Shown: positions 35,460 to 45,275 of the stretch, one piece after another | How the letters are laid out: every line of letters starts with the position of its first letter | How positions within the stretch are numbered: the stretch's first letter is position 1 | Assembly: GCF_016316925.1 (NCBI RefSeq) | Contig: NZ_JAEEGB010000041.1 | Location: 1-64,000, forward strand | Reading direction: 5' to 3' | Origin: Clostridium aciditolerans | GTDB taxonomy: Bacteria > Bacillota > Clostridia > Clostridiales > Clostridiaceae | DNA length: 64,000 bases | Translations under genes and position numbers: made by a program | Notes under the pieces: generated by a model | Seen by the model: only the letters and a program-made list of their open reading frames with translations | Told to the model about the DNA's origin: nothing | The model's database searches: none

Positions 35460-36542
35460 ATGGAAAACGAAAAATTAATTACGGAGTACGATACAGTGGC
35501 TTTAGATGATGAAAATAATTCTTTAGTAATTATTGATCAGACAAAGCTTCCAGGTAAAAAAGAAATATTAAGACTTACAGATATAAAAGATATATGGGAT
35601 GCTATTTATTTGCTTAAGGTTAGAGGGGCACCAGCTATAGGTGTTGCTGCAGCCATTGGTGTATATCTTGCCGCTAAAGAAATCAAAACAGAGGATTATG
35701 AGGAGTTCTACAAACAGTTTAAAGAAGCAAAAAGTTACTTGTCTTCTTCAAGGCCAACAGCAGTTAATTTATTCTGGGCATTGGATCGTATGGATAACAT
35801 TGTTAAAGAAAATAAAAATAAATCTATTTCAGAAATTAAACAACTACTTCATAATGAAGCAGTTGCTATAAGAGAGGAAGATATTTGGGTATGTAAACAA
35901 ATTGGAGAATTTGGACTAACTCTTGTTAAACCTGGTGATGGCATCTTAACTCATTGCAATGCAGGACAATTAGCTACAGTTAAATACGGAACAGCAACTG
36001 CACCTATGTATTTGGGACATGAAAGAGGTTATAATTTCAAAATTTTTGCTGATGAGACAAGACCTCTTCTCCAAGGAGCAAGACTTACTGCCTATGAATT
36101 ATTTGAGTCTGGACTTGATGTTACTTTGATATGTGATAATATGTCAGCCACAGTAATGAAAAATGGCTGGATAAATGCCATATTTGTGGGATGTGACCGT
36201 GTAGCCGCCAATGGCGATGCAGCAAATAAAATTGGAACCTCTGTAGTGGCTACTGTTGCAAAAAGATATAATATACCTTTTTATGTTTGCGCTCCAACCT
36301 CTACTATTGATATGAATACAAAGACTGGCGCTGATATTAAAATAGAACAAAGACCAGCTGAAGAGGTTACAGAAATGTGGTACAAAGAACGAATGGCTCC
36401 AAAAGGAGTTAAAGTATTTAATCCAGCCTTTGATGTTACAGATAATGATTTAATTTCTGGTATCGTAACAGAGTATGGGATAGCTAAAGCTCCATATACA
36501 GAAACACTAAAAGAGATATTCAAAAGAAAGAAAAATTATTGA
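35460..36542 (+). CDS. mtnA: S-methyl-5-thioribose-1-phosphate isomerase
   Basis: This 360-residue enzyme of the eIF2B-like aldose/ketose isomerase family converts 5-methylthioribose-1-phosphate to the ribulose form. RGAPAIG (55-61) binds phosphate. The catalytic cysteine C166 is in [10 protein letters not shown] and the catalytic aspartate D246 is in [11 protein letters not shown], as in Bacillus MtnA. It ends the importer-kinase-isomerase operon, followed by a terminator. No mtnB/mtnW/mtnX/mtnD genes are here, which favours aldolase cleavage (28908-29573) over methionine regeneration. Confidence 0.95.
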   Translation: MENEKLITEYDTVALDDENNSLVIIDQTKLPGKKEILRLTDIKDIWDAIYLLKVRGAPAIGVAAAIGVYLAAKEIKTEDYEEFYKQFKEAKSYLSSSRPTAVNLFWALDRMDNIVKENKNKSISEIKQLLHNEAVAIREEDIWVCKQIGEFGLTLVKPGDGILTHCNAGQLATVKYGTATAPMYLGHERGYNFKIFADETRPLLQGARLTAYELFESGLDVTLICDNMSATVMKNGWINAIFVGCDRVAANGDAANKIGTSVVATVAKRYNIPFYVCAPTSTIDMNTKTGADIKIEQRPAEEVTEMWYKERMAPKGVKVFNPAFDVTDNDLISGIVTEYGIAKAPYTETLKEIFKRKKNY

Positions 36543-36553
36543 AGAAAGGCAGC

Positions 36554-36585
36554 AAGAGAGGGTGACACACACCCTCTTATTTCAT
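36554..36585 (+). terminator. Terminator of the mtn operon
   Basis: The stem AAGAGAGGGTG/CACCCTCTT with loop ACACA is followed by ATTTCATTT. Confidence 0.75.
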
Positions 36586-36772
36586 TTAAGTCATGCATTT
36601 ATAGCTTTAAAATTCACTAAAAAGTACTAGTGAAATAGAAATCTGTGTATCTTAAAAAAATTTTATGAAAGCATTAATAAATTTGGTGTAAAAGATTGTG
36701 AAATTTGCTAAAATTATTTTATATTAATTAATATTGGCCATATAATGAAAGACATACTTGGAGGAATTCATA

Positions 36773-37960
36773 GTGAATAGTAAAGCTAAAAATATTGTAA
36801 TAATCATAAATTATTGCGTATTTACATTAATTATGCTCGTTGACTGTATATATAATAGTACAAATTGGTTTATACTTATGTCTTTATACTTTATTCTTTT
36901 AACTGCATACTCAGTTAATACATTTTTTCTACATGACCCCTTGAATAAGTGGGGAATTTTAAGAAAGCATAACCTAATGATTTTGGCTGTATATCTTTTA
37001 GAGGCGTGTTTAATATTTGCAATTAATAGATTTGATAGTAGCCATATATCTATAGGATTATATCTTTTTATGCTAGCTGACATAGTTGTAAATCAAGGGC
37101 TTATAGGAGGAATTACTGCTTTTTTTACATTATATGCTATATCTGGTGTTTCCATTTTAAGCAAATTAGATTATGATAATGTTAGTGCTATTTCTTCAAC
37201 ACTATTAAATCTACCAATTTTTATTGTAGTGTATATAATATTTTTCCTGATTAATCATCTTTTAAAACAGACGGAACTTATAGAAGCGGCATTAAAGGAG
37301 GTTACTGTTAAAAAACTTGAAAAGGATTCTATGTATAATGACCTTAAAGAAGCTTATGAGAGAGTAGAATCTATAACTGCATTAAAAGAGAGAAATAGGA
37401 TTGCTAGAGAAATACATGATACAGTAGGACATACTTTAACTACAGTTTTAGTTGAAATGGAAGCGGCAAAAAGACTTATAAAAAAGGACATAGACCTTGC
37501 AGAGAGCAAACTTAATCTAGCTCAGGGGCAGGTTAGAAAAGGGCTTAATGACATAAGAGGCTCTGTACGTGTACTTGAAAACGGACAAGATATACTTGAT
37601 TTTTATTCTGATATAAAGTCAATCATAGCGGAAACAGAAAAACATTCAGGGGCAATAATTAAAGCACAAATAGATTATAATATAGCTCTTACCAAGGCGC
37701 AGGAAAAGGTTATTATATCAGCACTTTTAGAGGGGCTCAGTAACGGTATAAGACATGGTAAAAGTAGTGCCTTTTTAGTTAAGCTGTATTTAGATAATGA
37801 AAAAGTATATTTTTCACTTGAGGATAACGGAAGGGGAGCTGACATAGTTACTTATGGCTTTGGACTTAGAGCTATGAGGGAAAGAATATTGGAGCTTAAT
37901 GGAAGCCTTGATATATCATCAAAACTTGGAGAGGGTTTTAGTATATATATTAGCTTTTAA
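36773..37960 (+). CDS. NarL-type sensor histidine kinase
   Basis: This is a 395-residue kinase. Five to six membrane helices fill about residues 8-170, with no large outside domain. A coiled linker (about 170-215) leads to a HisKA_3 dimerisation domain with the phospho-acceptor in REIHDTVGHTL (about 216-226) and an ATPase domain with EGLSNGIRHGK, DNGRGAD and GFGLRAMRERI. The start is GTG at 36773 with GGAGGA upstream, and the in-frame TTG at 36758 lies within that site. It pairs with the regulator seven bases downstream of its stop region and probably controls the ABC/RND transport genes that follow. Confidence 0.9.
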   Translation: MNSKAKNIVIIINYCVFTLIMLVDCIYNSTNWFILMSLYFILLTAYSVNTFFLHDPLNKWGILRKHNLMILAVYLLEACLIFAINRFDSSHISIGLYLFMLADIVVNQGLIGGITAFFTLYAISGVSILSKLDYDNVSAISSTLLNLPIFIVVYIIFFLINHLLKQTELIEAALKEVTVKKLEKDSMYNDLKEAYERVESITALKERNRIAREIHDTVGHTLTTVLVEMEAAKRLIKKDIDLAESKLNLAQGQVRKGLNDIRGSVRVLENGQDILDFYSDIKSIIAETEKHSGAIIKAQIDYNIALTKAQEKVIISALLEGLSNGIRHGKSSAFLVKLYLDNEKVYFSLEDNGRGADIVTYGFGLRAMRERILELNGSLDISSKLGEGFSIYISF

Positions 37961-37981
37961 TATAGGATGATGAGGTGGGTT

Positions 37982-38632
37982 ATGGACGAAATAAAAATAC
38001 TGATAGCAGATGATCAAACTCTAATGAGAGATGGACTAAAGACTATTTTAGAGCTAGAAGACAATTTTAAAGTTGTAGGTACAGCAAAGGATGGTGAAGA
38101 GGTACTAGATTTTTGTAAAAAGGACTCTCCCAATTTGGTATTAATGGACATAAGGATGCCTAAAATGGACGGAGTTAAATGTACTAAAATATTGAAAAGC
38201 TTATATCCTGAAATTGTTGTTTTAATTTTAACTACATTTAATGATGTGGATTATATTGTTGAGGCTTTAAATTATGGAGCAGCGGGATACATACTGAAAG
38301 ACATAGAAGGAGATGAGCTTGTTAAAGCTATAAATGATGCCTGCAAAGGTTCTCTTATGCTTCCTTCAAGTGTAGCTAAAAAGCTTGTTGAAAAGCTTTC
38401 TGAAAAGGCCATAATTAAACCTAAAGAAAAAAACATATTGCTTGATTTTTCAGAGAGAGAAATTGAAATTGCAAAAATGCTATCGATGGGTTTCAACAAC
38501 CGTCAGATAGCTTCATCACTTTTCATATCTGAAGGCACAGTGAAGAATTATATAAGTAATATTTACAGTAAACTTGGAACTTCAGATAGAACTGCAGCAG
38601 CAATTGAAATAAGGAAAATAATTGAAGCGTAA
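37982..38632 (+). CDS. NarL/FixJ-family response regulator
   Basis: This 216-residue protein has a receiver domain with DD near 10-11, the phospho-aspartate in LVLMDIRMPKMDG (about 55) and K near 106. A C-terminal LuxR-type helix-turn-helix contains LSMGFNNRQIASSLFISEGTVKNYI. The ATG at 37982 has GAGGTGGG upstream. A terminator follows, so the transporters downstream need their own promoter, perhaps bound by this regulator. Confidence 0.92.
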   Translation: MDEIKILIADDQTLMRDGLKTILELEDNFKVVGTAKDGEEVLDFCKKDSPNLVLMDIRMPKMDGVKCTKILKSLYPEIVVLILTTFNDVDYIVEALNYGAAGYILKDIEGDELVKAINDACKGSLMLPSSVAKKLVEKLSEKAIIKPKEKNILLDFSEREIEIAKMLSMGFNNRQIASSLFISEGTVKNYISNIYSKLGTSDRTAAAIEIRKIIEA

Positions 38633-38633
38633 T

Positions 38634-38684
38634 AAAAAAGTTACCACAGTCATAAAAAAATGTGACTAAGGTAACTTTTTTATT
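38634..38684 (+). terminator. Terminator of the two-component system
   Basis: Arms AAAAAAGTTACC and GGTAACTTTTTT carry an inner AGTCA/TGTGACT stem and are followed by ATTATT. Confidence 0.85.
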
Positions 38685-38776
38685 ATTGTAATTTCACTTA
38701 TTATTATATTTGGAAGTAAACCGGATAAGAAATACAGGTAAGGAAAATAAATGCTTACTTAGAAGGGAATATAATA

Positions 38777-39901
38777 ATGAAGATTCTATCAATTTTAAAT
38801 TATAGTAGAAGAAATAAAGATAAAGTTATAAGTTCCATTATTCCGGTGTTAATTGCAGTTTCCTTTTTGTATTTGATTAATACTTTTGTGAAATCAATAG
38901 AGAATTCATTACATAAACTTAGTATTGATTCGTATAAATACCATGCAACGATTATGTCCTGTGACAATGAAAATATAATTAAAAAAGTTAAGGATAATGA
39001 GAATGTAGAAAGATTAATTCCTTTTATGCAGTATGGTATAAGGTACAGTATTCCAGGGAGTTTAACCTACGCAGATGTAATAGGGGTAGAAGACGAAGAT
39101 ATGAATTATTTTTTAGAGAAAGAATCTATACAGGTTATGGTTGGAAGATTGCCAGGAAAAGATAAAAAGGAAATTGCAGTAAATTATTTAGTTGCAAAAA
39201 ATAAAAAAATCACTATTGGGGACAGCGTTGGAAATGCATTAGATAAGTTTGATGGAATAAATGGAGAATATAAGGTAGTTGGAATATTAAAAGGTGCAAG
39301 CATGTTGTCTGTTGTATCTTTTAATAATGAAATTTTTAAGGATTATAGTGATAATGAAAAGTCTTTGCAAAGGGGAGTAATAGTTTTTCCTAAGAAAAAT
39401 AAAATTAGTGAAGTTAATAAGCTAGTTGAAAATCTACCCAAAGGTGAAGCTGTATATAATACTTTTAATACTTTAGATAAAGAATTTCATGAGGTTGAGG
39501 GGTCTATGAGAATTCTGGAGGTCATAAGTATATTGTCTATATTTCTAATGGTAGTTACAGTTGGAAGCTCAAAATATGTTGAGTTTTTCAATAGAAAAGA
39601 GGGCGTTGGAATACTAAATGCTATCGGATACACGAAAGGGCAGATACTAAAGATGGCTGTATCAGAAGTGCTGATAATTAATACAATTTCATATATTTTA
39701 GGACTAATTTTAGGCATTGGGATAAGTTATTTGATTAAAAGAAATATCTTTGAGAATGCAGGTGCTATAGGAGTAGTATTTAATGGAAAGGCTGTGCTTG
39801 TATCTTTATATATTCCTCTATTCACTACATTATTTACTATAGTGCCTATAAATGAAATGATAAACAAACTTAATCCTATTGGAATGATTGAAAATAACTA
39901 A
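38777..39901 (+). CDS. FtsX-family ABC transporter permease
   Basis: This 374-residue permease has MacB topology: one N-terminal helix (about 17-37), an extracytoplasmic domain (about 40-240), and three C-terminal helices (about 245-265, 295-320, 340-360). It is the first of two similar permeases flanking one ATPase (39982-40662), so the complex is probably a heterodimer. In this layout such transporters export peptides or antibiotics or help transfer substrate to a fusion protein. The substrate is unknown. Confidence 0.86.
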   Translation: MKILSILNYSRRNKDKVISSIIPVLIAVSFLYLINTFVKSIENSLHKLSIDSYKYHATIMSCDNENIIKKVKDNENVERLIPFMQYGIRYSIPGSLTYADVIGVEDEDMNYFLEKESIQVMVGRLPGKDKKEIAVNYLVAKNKKITIGDSVGNALDKFDGINGEYKVVGILKGASMLSVVSFNNEIFKDYSDNEKSLQRGVIVFPKKNKISEVNKLVENLPKGEAVYNTFNTLDKEFHEVEGSMRILEVISILSIFLMVVTVGSSKYVEFFNRKEGVGILNAIGYTKGQILKMAVSEVLIINTISYILGLILGIGISYLIKRNIFENAGAIGVVFNGKAVLVSLYIPLFTTLFTIVPINEMINKLNPIGMIENN

Positions 39902-39981
39902 CTAGAAAGTTAACTGACCGCCTAGTACCTCTATGCGCGAAATAGACTAACATTTTTGAAGATGCCTAAGGAGAGAATATT

Positions 39982-40662
39982 ATGATTTTTAGAATGGAAA
40001 GTGTAAATTTAGTTTATGATATAGGGAAAGAAGCTGAAACCTATGCACTTAAGGATATAAACCTTTCTCTAGATGGTGATAGATTTATTGGAATTATGGG
40101 ACCTTCAGGAAGTGGAAAAAGCTCTCTTCTTTATGCACTAGCAGGTTTTAAAATACCGACCTCAGGAAAGGTTTATTATAAAGATATAAATTATAATAAA
40201 ATTCCTCCTTCTGAAAGTGCTGATATAAGAAGAAGAGATTTTGGATTTATTTTTCAGAGACATTTTTTAATTGAATATTTGACTGTACTGGAAAATGTAT
40301 TAGTACCAATAAATGATGATAGCAGAGAGGCAAAGGAAAAAGCAGTATCCATACTGGATAATCTTGGGCTTGCCCATTTTGCAAGCAAAAAACCTTATCA
40401 GCTCTCTGGAGGTCAAAGGCAAAGGGTTGCTATTGCGAGAGCATTAATAGGAGATCCAAAAGTAATTTTTGCAGATGAACCAACAGCAGCATTAGATTCT
40501 ACTGGTGCCGTAGAAGTAATGAAATTTATTGAGAGCTATAAAAAAGATAAGATGATTATAGTAGTAACCCATGATCATAGTATTTTAAAGAACGCTAATT
40601 ATGTTATCAATATGTTTGATGGTGCTATTGCTTCCATTGGTAAAAGCAGGGGAGGAATATAA
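39982..40662 (+). CDS. ABC transporter ATP-binding protein (LolD/MacB class)
   Basis: This 226-residue ATPase has Walker A GPSGSGKSS (about 37-45), Q-loop FIFQRHFLIEYL, signature QLSGGQRQR, Walker B VIFADEPTAALDS and H-loop VVTHDHSI. It lies between two FtsX-family permeases and its stop overlaps the start of the second by one base. GGAGAG precedes the ATG. Confidence 0.92.
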   Translation: MIFRMESVNLVYDIGKEAETYALKDINLSLDGDRFIGIMGPSGSGKSSLLYALAGFKIPTSGKVYYKDINYNKIPPSESADIRRRDFGFIFQRHFLIEYLTVLENVLVPINDDSREAKEKAVSILDNLGLAHFASKKPYQLSGGQRQRVAIARALIGDPKVIFADEPTAALDSTGAVEVMKFIESYKKDKMIIVVTHDHSILKNANYVINMFDGAIASIGKSRGGI

Positions 40663-41786
40663 TGAAACCTCTCTCAACGATCGCTTATCTAAAAAATAAC
40701 GCAAAGAAGGTGCTGCCAGGTTTTATATGTATGGCATTAGGTATATTTATTATATATTTCTTTTCAATAATATTATACAGCAGCATATTTCAAATAAACC
40801 GGGGTTCTTTAAATATATTTGAAAAAGTAACAAGTGTAAGATCTAATACTAAAGATCCTATGCCAGATAAAATTTTAAATAAAATTGAGGAAGCTAGCAA
40901 TGTAGAGTATATAATACCCATTATAAACAATATTGGAAGTTTTCGATATAAAAGTCCTTTTGGTGATATTAGTACTGAAGGTTTTAATGTTTTTGAAGAG
41001 GATATTCCTAAAATTCTTAAAGCTTTCGATATAAAACTTGTAGAAGGAAAACTTCCTTCAGCAAACAGCAATGAACTACTTATACCCCTTAAAATTGCAA
41101 AACAAAATAAAATTAAAATAGGAGACTATTTAAGTAAAGATCCTGATTCAAATGTAATTTTAAATAAGAGATATAAGGTATGCGGTATAATCGATGGAAC
41201 TGTAGACACCATGATAACAACTAATGCTGGATATGCCAAAAGAGAAGAGGTGCTAAAACAAAGTTTAATGTTTTCTCTAAAAAATAAAAATGACAAAATG
41301 ATTAATGATGAACTTACAGCTATGAAAGAAAGTAAAGTTACCATTATTGATTATAGGTCTGCATATGACGAATTGAATGAGCTGTTTAAGATTATGAATT
41401 CTCTTAAATTTATTCTTAATTTTATAGTAATCTCAGTTTTATGTATTTCACTTGGTAACTTAAATCATATATTGTTTTCAAACAGAAAAGATGAATTTGC
41501 TATTTTAATTGCTATTGGATATAAAAAAACCACTATATATAAGAGAATTTTAAAAGAAAATATAACCCTAAACTTATTGGCATTTATTTTTGGCGTTGCA
41601 TTCACCATAATAGCAGTAGAATTACTAAATATAGTAGTTTTTAAACCTAATGGTCAATATGTCTATAGTTTTCATGTAGGTAGCATTTTTACTGCTTTTC
41701 TAGTTCCACTATTTGTATCCATAAGTAACATGATTCCACCTTTAAGGAACCTTAAGGCTATGGATTATAAATATCTTAATATTTAA
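40662..41786 (+). CDS. FtsX-family ABC transporter permease
   Basis: This is a 374-residue partner permease with the same topology and length as the one at 38777: an N-terminal helix near 17-40, an extracytoplasmic domain and three C-terminal helices. The cytoplasmic segment FSNRKDEFAILIAIGYKK parallels FFNRKEGVGILNAIGYTK of the first permease, showing that the two are paralogues. The start ATG overlaps the ATPase stop. Confidence 0.86.
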   Translation: MKPLSTIAYLKNNAKKVLPGFICMALGIFIIYFFSIILYSSIFQINRGSLNIFEKVTSVRSNTKDPMPDKILNKIEEASNVEYIIPIINNIGSFRYKSPFGDISTEGFNVFEEDIPKILKAFDIKLVEGKLPSANSNELLIPLKIAKQNKIKIGDYLSKDPDSNVILNKRYKVCGIIDGTVDTMITTNAGYAKREEVLKQSLMFSLKNKNDKMINDELTAMKESKVTIIDYRSAYDELNELFKIMNSLKFILNFIVISVLCISLGNLNHILFSNRKDEFAILIAIGYKKTTIYKRILKENITLNLLAFIFGVAFTIIAVELLNIVVFKPNGQYVYSFHVGSIFTAFLVPLFVSISNMIPPLRNLKAMDYKYLNI

Positions 41787-41803
41787 AAAGAAAGGAATTA
41801 TCA

Positions 41804-42136
41804 ATGAATAAGACTATAAATATAATAGTTAGTGCATTTAACATATTTATATTTGCACCATTAATTTTATCTATGTGTTTATTATTTGGCAGTATATATA
41901 CTATTGCTTATATTTGTTTATTAGCACCTGTTTTTCTTATTATGCATCTTGTTTTTCCAAGTTTGCCAATATATCTTGGAAATAATACGTTATTTTCGGA
42001 AGTACTTGTAACTATACTATTGCCGATAATTGGATATATGCTGCGTAATGTATTGAAAAAACATAGTGGTAATTTTAAAAGCTTTATTACTACATATGCC
42101 ATTAAAAGTGTAAGGTTTGAAATTTTAAAAAAATAA
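41804..42136 (+). CDS. Small membrane protein of unknown function
   Basis: This is a 110-residue protein with three hydrophobic segments (about 8-30, 33-54, 62-80) and a basic C-terminal tail. I do not recognise a family. It lies 17 bases after the second FtsX permease and 49 bases before the RND pump, all on the same strand, with AAAGGAA upstream. It may be an accessory subunit of one of these transporters. Confidence 0.68.
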   Translation: MNKTINIIVSAFNIFIFAPLILSMCLLFGSIYTIAYICLLAPVFLIMHLVFPSLPIYLGNNTLFSEVLVTILLPIIGYMLRNVLKKHSGNFKSFITTYAIKSVRFEILKK

Positions 42137-42185
42137 AAATTGTATGTAAACTATTTGATAGAAAATATTAAAAAGGGGGACAAAC

Positions 42186-45100
42186 ATGAGTATAACCGAA
42201 ATATCAGTAAAAAGACCAACTGCAATATGGATGGCAGTAGTGCTAATACTTACATTAGGTGTCATTGGATATAAAAAAATGGGATCAAATTTATTGCCAT
42301 CCATGAATATACCTGTTATATCAATAACTACTGCTTATAACGGAGCTAGTGCAGAGGATATAAAGAAGGATATTATAAAACCTATAGAAGATTCTGTATC
42401 TGGAATTAGTGGTATTGATACAATTAACTCCAGTGCAAAAGAAGGATATGGTACAGTTACAATAACTTTTAAAATGAGTGCAGATACAAACACAGCTTAT
42501 TTAGATGTTCAGAAAGCAGTTGAAAATGCATCAGGTAAGCTCCCAAAGGATGCTGATAAGCCTATCCTGTATAAAATGAGCGTTAGTGATCAACCAATTT
42601 TAATTCTTTCTGTAAATGGAGCTGCTAATTATGACGAGCTTTATAATGAATCTGATAAATTAAAAGATGAACTCGAAAAGGTAACAGGAGTAGGAAAAGT
42701 TAACATAGTAGGTGGACAGAAAAAACAACTAATGATAAAACTTGATAAAACAGCCATGAGTTATTATGGAGTAAGTGTTAACTCTATAGCACAAAAGCTT
42801 CAAGCGGATAATTTAAACATACCAGGTGGAGAAATTAAGCAGGAGGATATGGACGAGTCTGTAAGAGTAGTTGGTCAATTCAGCAACATTAATGATGTTA
42901 AAAATTTGCAAATACCAACCTTATCAGGAGGGAGTATACACCTTTCCGATATAGCTAAAATAGATTTGGAAGTTCCAGAAGCTAATACCACAATAAGATT
43001 TAAGAATAATAAGACCATAGGAATAATGGTTACAAAACAAAGTGATGCCAATATAGTAGAAGTAGCTGATAATGTGAAAAAACAACTAGAAGAAATTAAA
43101 AAAACTATACCTAAAGGAATGAACATAGATGTTGCATTTGATAATACTGTTTTTATTACTTCTGCTTTAACGGAGATAAAACATAATCTTCTAGAAGGAA
43201 TAGTAACCACTGCAGTAGTGCTTTATTTATTTTTTAGAAGTTTACGTTCTTCAATAGTGGTGTTAGTTGCTATACCAACATCCCTTATAGCTACCTTTTT
43301 CCTTATGTATGAATTTAATTTTACTCTAAACTTAATGTCCTTGCTGGGGTTATCTTTAGTTATAGGTACTCTGGTAGACGACTCTATAGTAGTAATAGAA
43401 AGTATACAAAGACATTTGGATATGGGGAAAAATCCTATAGATGCATCTATTACTGGTCGTAGAGAAATAGGTCTTGCGGCCATTGCTATAAGTTTGTGCG
43501 ATATTGTTATATTTGTACCTATTGCTTTTATGTCAGGTATGATAGGACAAATTTTTAGAGAATTTGGATTAACGATAGCTATAGCTACAATGTTTTCTCT
43601 TATAGTTTCTTTTACCCTTACTCCAATGCTGGCATCTAGATTACTTAAAAAAACAGATATTCAAAAGAAAGAAAAAGCAGAGAAAAATGGGCTATTTAGC
43701 AAAGTTTTAAAATTATACAAAAGGTCTCTTTTGTGGTCATTAAATAATAGATGGAAAGTCTTAATTATATCTATATCAGGTATAGTATTCAGTATAGCAC
43801 TTCTTTTAACTGGAATGATAAATACAGAATTTATGGCTAAATCTGATCAAAGCTTTATCTCTATAGATATATCACTAAGTCCTGGTTCTACACTAAAACA
43901 AACAAATGAAAAGGTAGTTGAAGTAGAAAATTATTTGCATAAAACTAAAGAAATAAAAAATTACTTTACAATAGTCGGAGGAAATGGTCAGTCTGGTTCG
44001 GATAAAGCTGTTGCTAGACTTTATGTTAATTTAGTTCCTAAGAAAGAACGTAAAAAGAGTCAAAGTGAGGTTGCAAGTGAGGTTCGTGAGTTTGGTAAAA
44101 AGATACCTGGAATAGATTTTCAAGTAACAGAATCAGATAGCGGTGGCGGAAGTGGTAAACCAATAGCTATTAAAATAAAAGGAAAAGATGAAGATACATT
44201 AAAAGCATTATCAAATGAAGTTGAAAAATTATTGAAATCAATCCCTGGAACAACGGATATAGGAAATTCAACAAAAGTAAGAAATAGCGAAATAAGAATA
44301 AGTGTAGATAGATTAGCTGCTTCTAAATATGGACTTAATACTTCAGATATAGGTGGTGTTATAAGAGTTGCATTATCAGGTAATCAGGTAGGAGTTTATA
44401 GAGCAAATAATGAAGAAAATGATATAACTCTTAAATTTATGAAGGGAGAAGTACAAAGTATTAATGATATCAAAAATATAAAAGTTTCCAATTCTCAAGG
44501 ACAGCAAATATTACTAAGCCAAGTTGCAACTGTTGAAAAAACAGATACTCCTCCATCTATAGAACGAGAAGGTAAACAGGATGTAGCTGTTGTAGATGCT
44601 AACGTTCAAGGCAGAGTAGCTGGACCAGTTATTAATGATATTAAAGCTAAATTAAAATCCCTTAAAGTACCGAGCGGATATACTATAGGCTTTGGAGGAG
44701 AAGACAAAAGTATGAATGAGGCCGGTAGATCTCTTATGCTGGCACTTGGAGCATCTATAGCTCTCATATACATGATATTAGTTGTACTTTATGAGTCTTA
44801 CTTAACACCAGCTATAAGAATGGTTGCATTGCCTTTTGCTTTAATGGGGGCGTTGATTGCCTTAGCAGTAACCGGACAAAGCTTAAATGTAATGTCAGGA
44901 ATCGGAATAATAATGCTTGAAGGACTATCCTCTAAAAATGGTACATTGCTAATAGATTATACTAATACACTGATGAAAAGAGGTATGACTTTAAGAGATG
45001 CCCTTATAGAATCAGGTATGACAAGATTAAGACCTATAATAATGACATCTGCCACAATGATAGTTGCTATGCTTCCAGTTACACTAGCGTTAGGAGAGGG

Positions 45101-45275
45101 AAGTGAGATGAAAAGGAGCATGGGGGTAGTAATAATAGGTGGTATGATTGTATCGACTGTAGTTACACCTATTGTATTACCGGTAGTATATACATTTATA
45201 GATGATTTTAAAAACTTTATTTTTAGAAAGAAGAGAAGTAAAAAGGTAAAGGAGGCAGGAGAATATGAACTTTAA
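42186..45275 (+). CDS. RND-family efflux permease (AcrB/SwrC-like)
   Basis: This is a 1029-residue proton-driven exporter with the RND plan: helix 1, a large loop (about 35-330), helices 2-7, a second large loop (about 545-845), and helices 8-12. The proton-relay aspartate pair is in IGTLVDDSIVVIE (helix 4, about 393-405). The helix-10 lysine is in GLSSKNGTLLIDY. GGGGG precedes the ATG. The organism has one membrane, so it would work without an outer channel, as SwrC does in Bacillus lipopeptide export. Its adaptor gene follows and overlaps by 11 bases, the reverse of the common adaptor-first order. Confidence 0.93.
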   Translation: MSITEISVKRPTAIWMAVVLILTLGVIGYKKMGSNLLPSMNIPVISITTAYNGASAEDIKKDIIKPIEDSVSGISGIDTINSSAKEGYGTVTITFKMSADTNTAYLDVQKAVENASGKLPKDADKPILYKMSVSDQPILILSVNGAANYDELYNESDKLKDELEKVTGVGKVNIVGGQKKQLMIKLDKTAMSYYGVSVNSIAQKLQADNLNIPGGEIKQEDMDESVRVVGQFSNINDVKNLQIPTLSGGSIHLSDIAKIDLEVPEANTTIRFKNNKTIGIMVTKQSDANIVEVADNVKKQLEEIKKTIPKGMNIDVAFDNTVFITSALTEIKHNLLEGIVTTAVVLYLFFRSLRSSIVVLVAIPTSLIATFFLMYEFNFTLNLMSLLGLSLVIGTLVDDSIVVIESIQRHLDMGKNPIDASITGRREIGLAAIAISLCDIVIFVPIAFMSGMIGQIFREFGLTIAIATMFSLIVSFTLTPMLASRLLKKTDIQKKEKAEKNGLFSKVLKLYKRSLLWSLNNRWKVLIISISGIVFSIALLLTGMINTEFMAKSDQSFISIDISLSPGSTLKQTNEKVVEVENYLHKTKEIKNYFTIVGGNGQSGSDKAVARLYVNLVPKKERKKSQSEVASEVREFGKKIPGIDFQVTESDSGGGSGKPIAIKIKGKDEDTLKALSNEVEKLLKSIPGTTDIGNSTKVRNSEIRISVDRLAASKYGLNTSDIGGVIRVALSGNQVGVYRANNEENDITLKFMKGEVQSINDIKNIKVSNSQGQQILLSQVATVEKTDTPPSIEREGKQDVAVVDANVQGRVAGPVINDIKAKLKSLKVPSGYTIGFGGEDKSMNEAGRSLMLALGASIALIYMILVVLYESYLTPAIRMVALPFALMGALIALAVTGQSLNVMSGIGIIMLEGLSSKNGTLLIDYTNTLMKRGMTLRDALIESGMTRLRPIIMTSATMIVAMLPVTLALGEGSEMKRSMGVVIIGGMIVSTVVTPIVLPVVYTFIDDFKNFIFRKKRSKKVKEAGEYEL

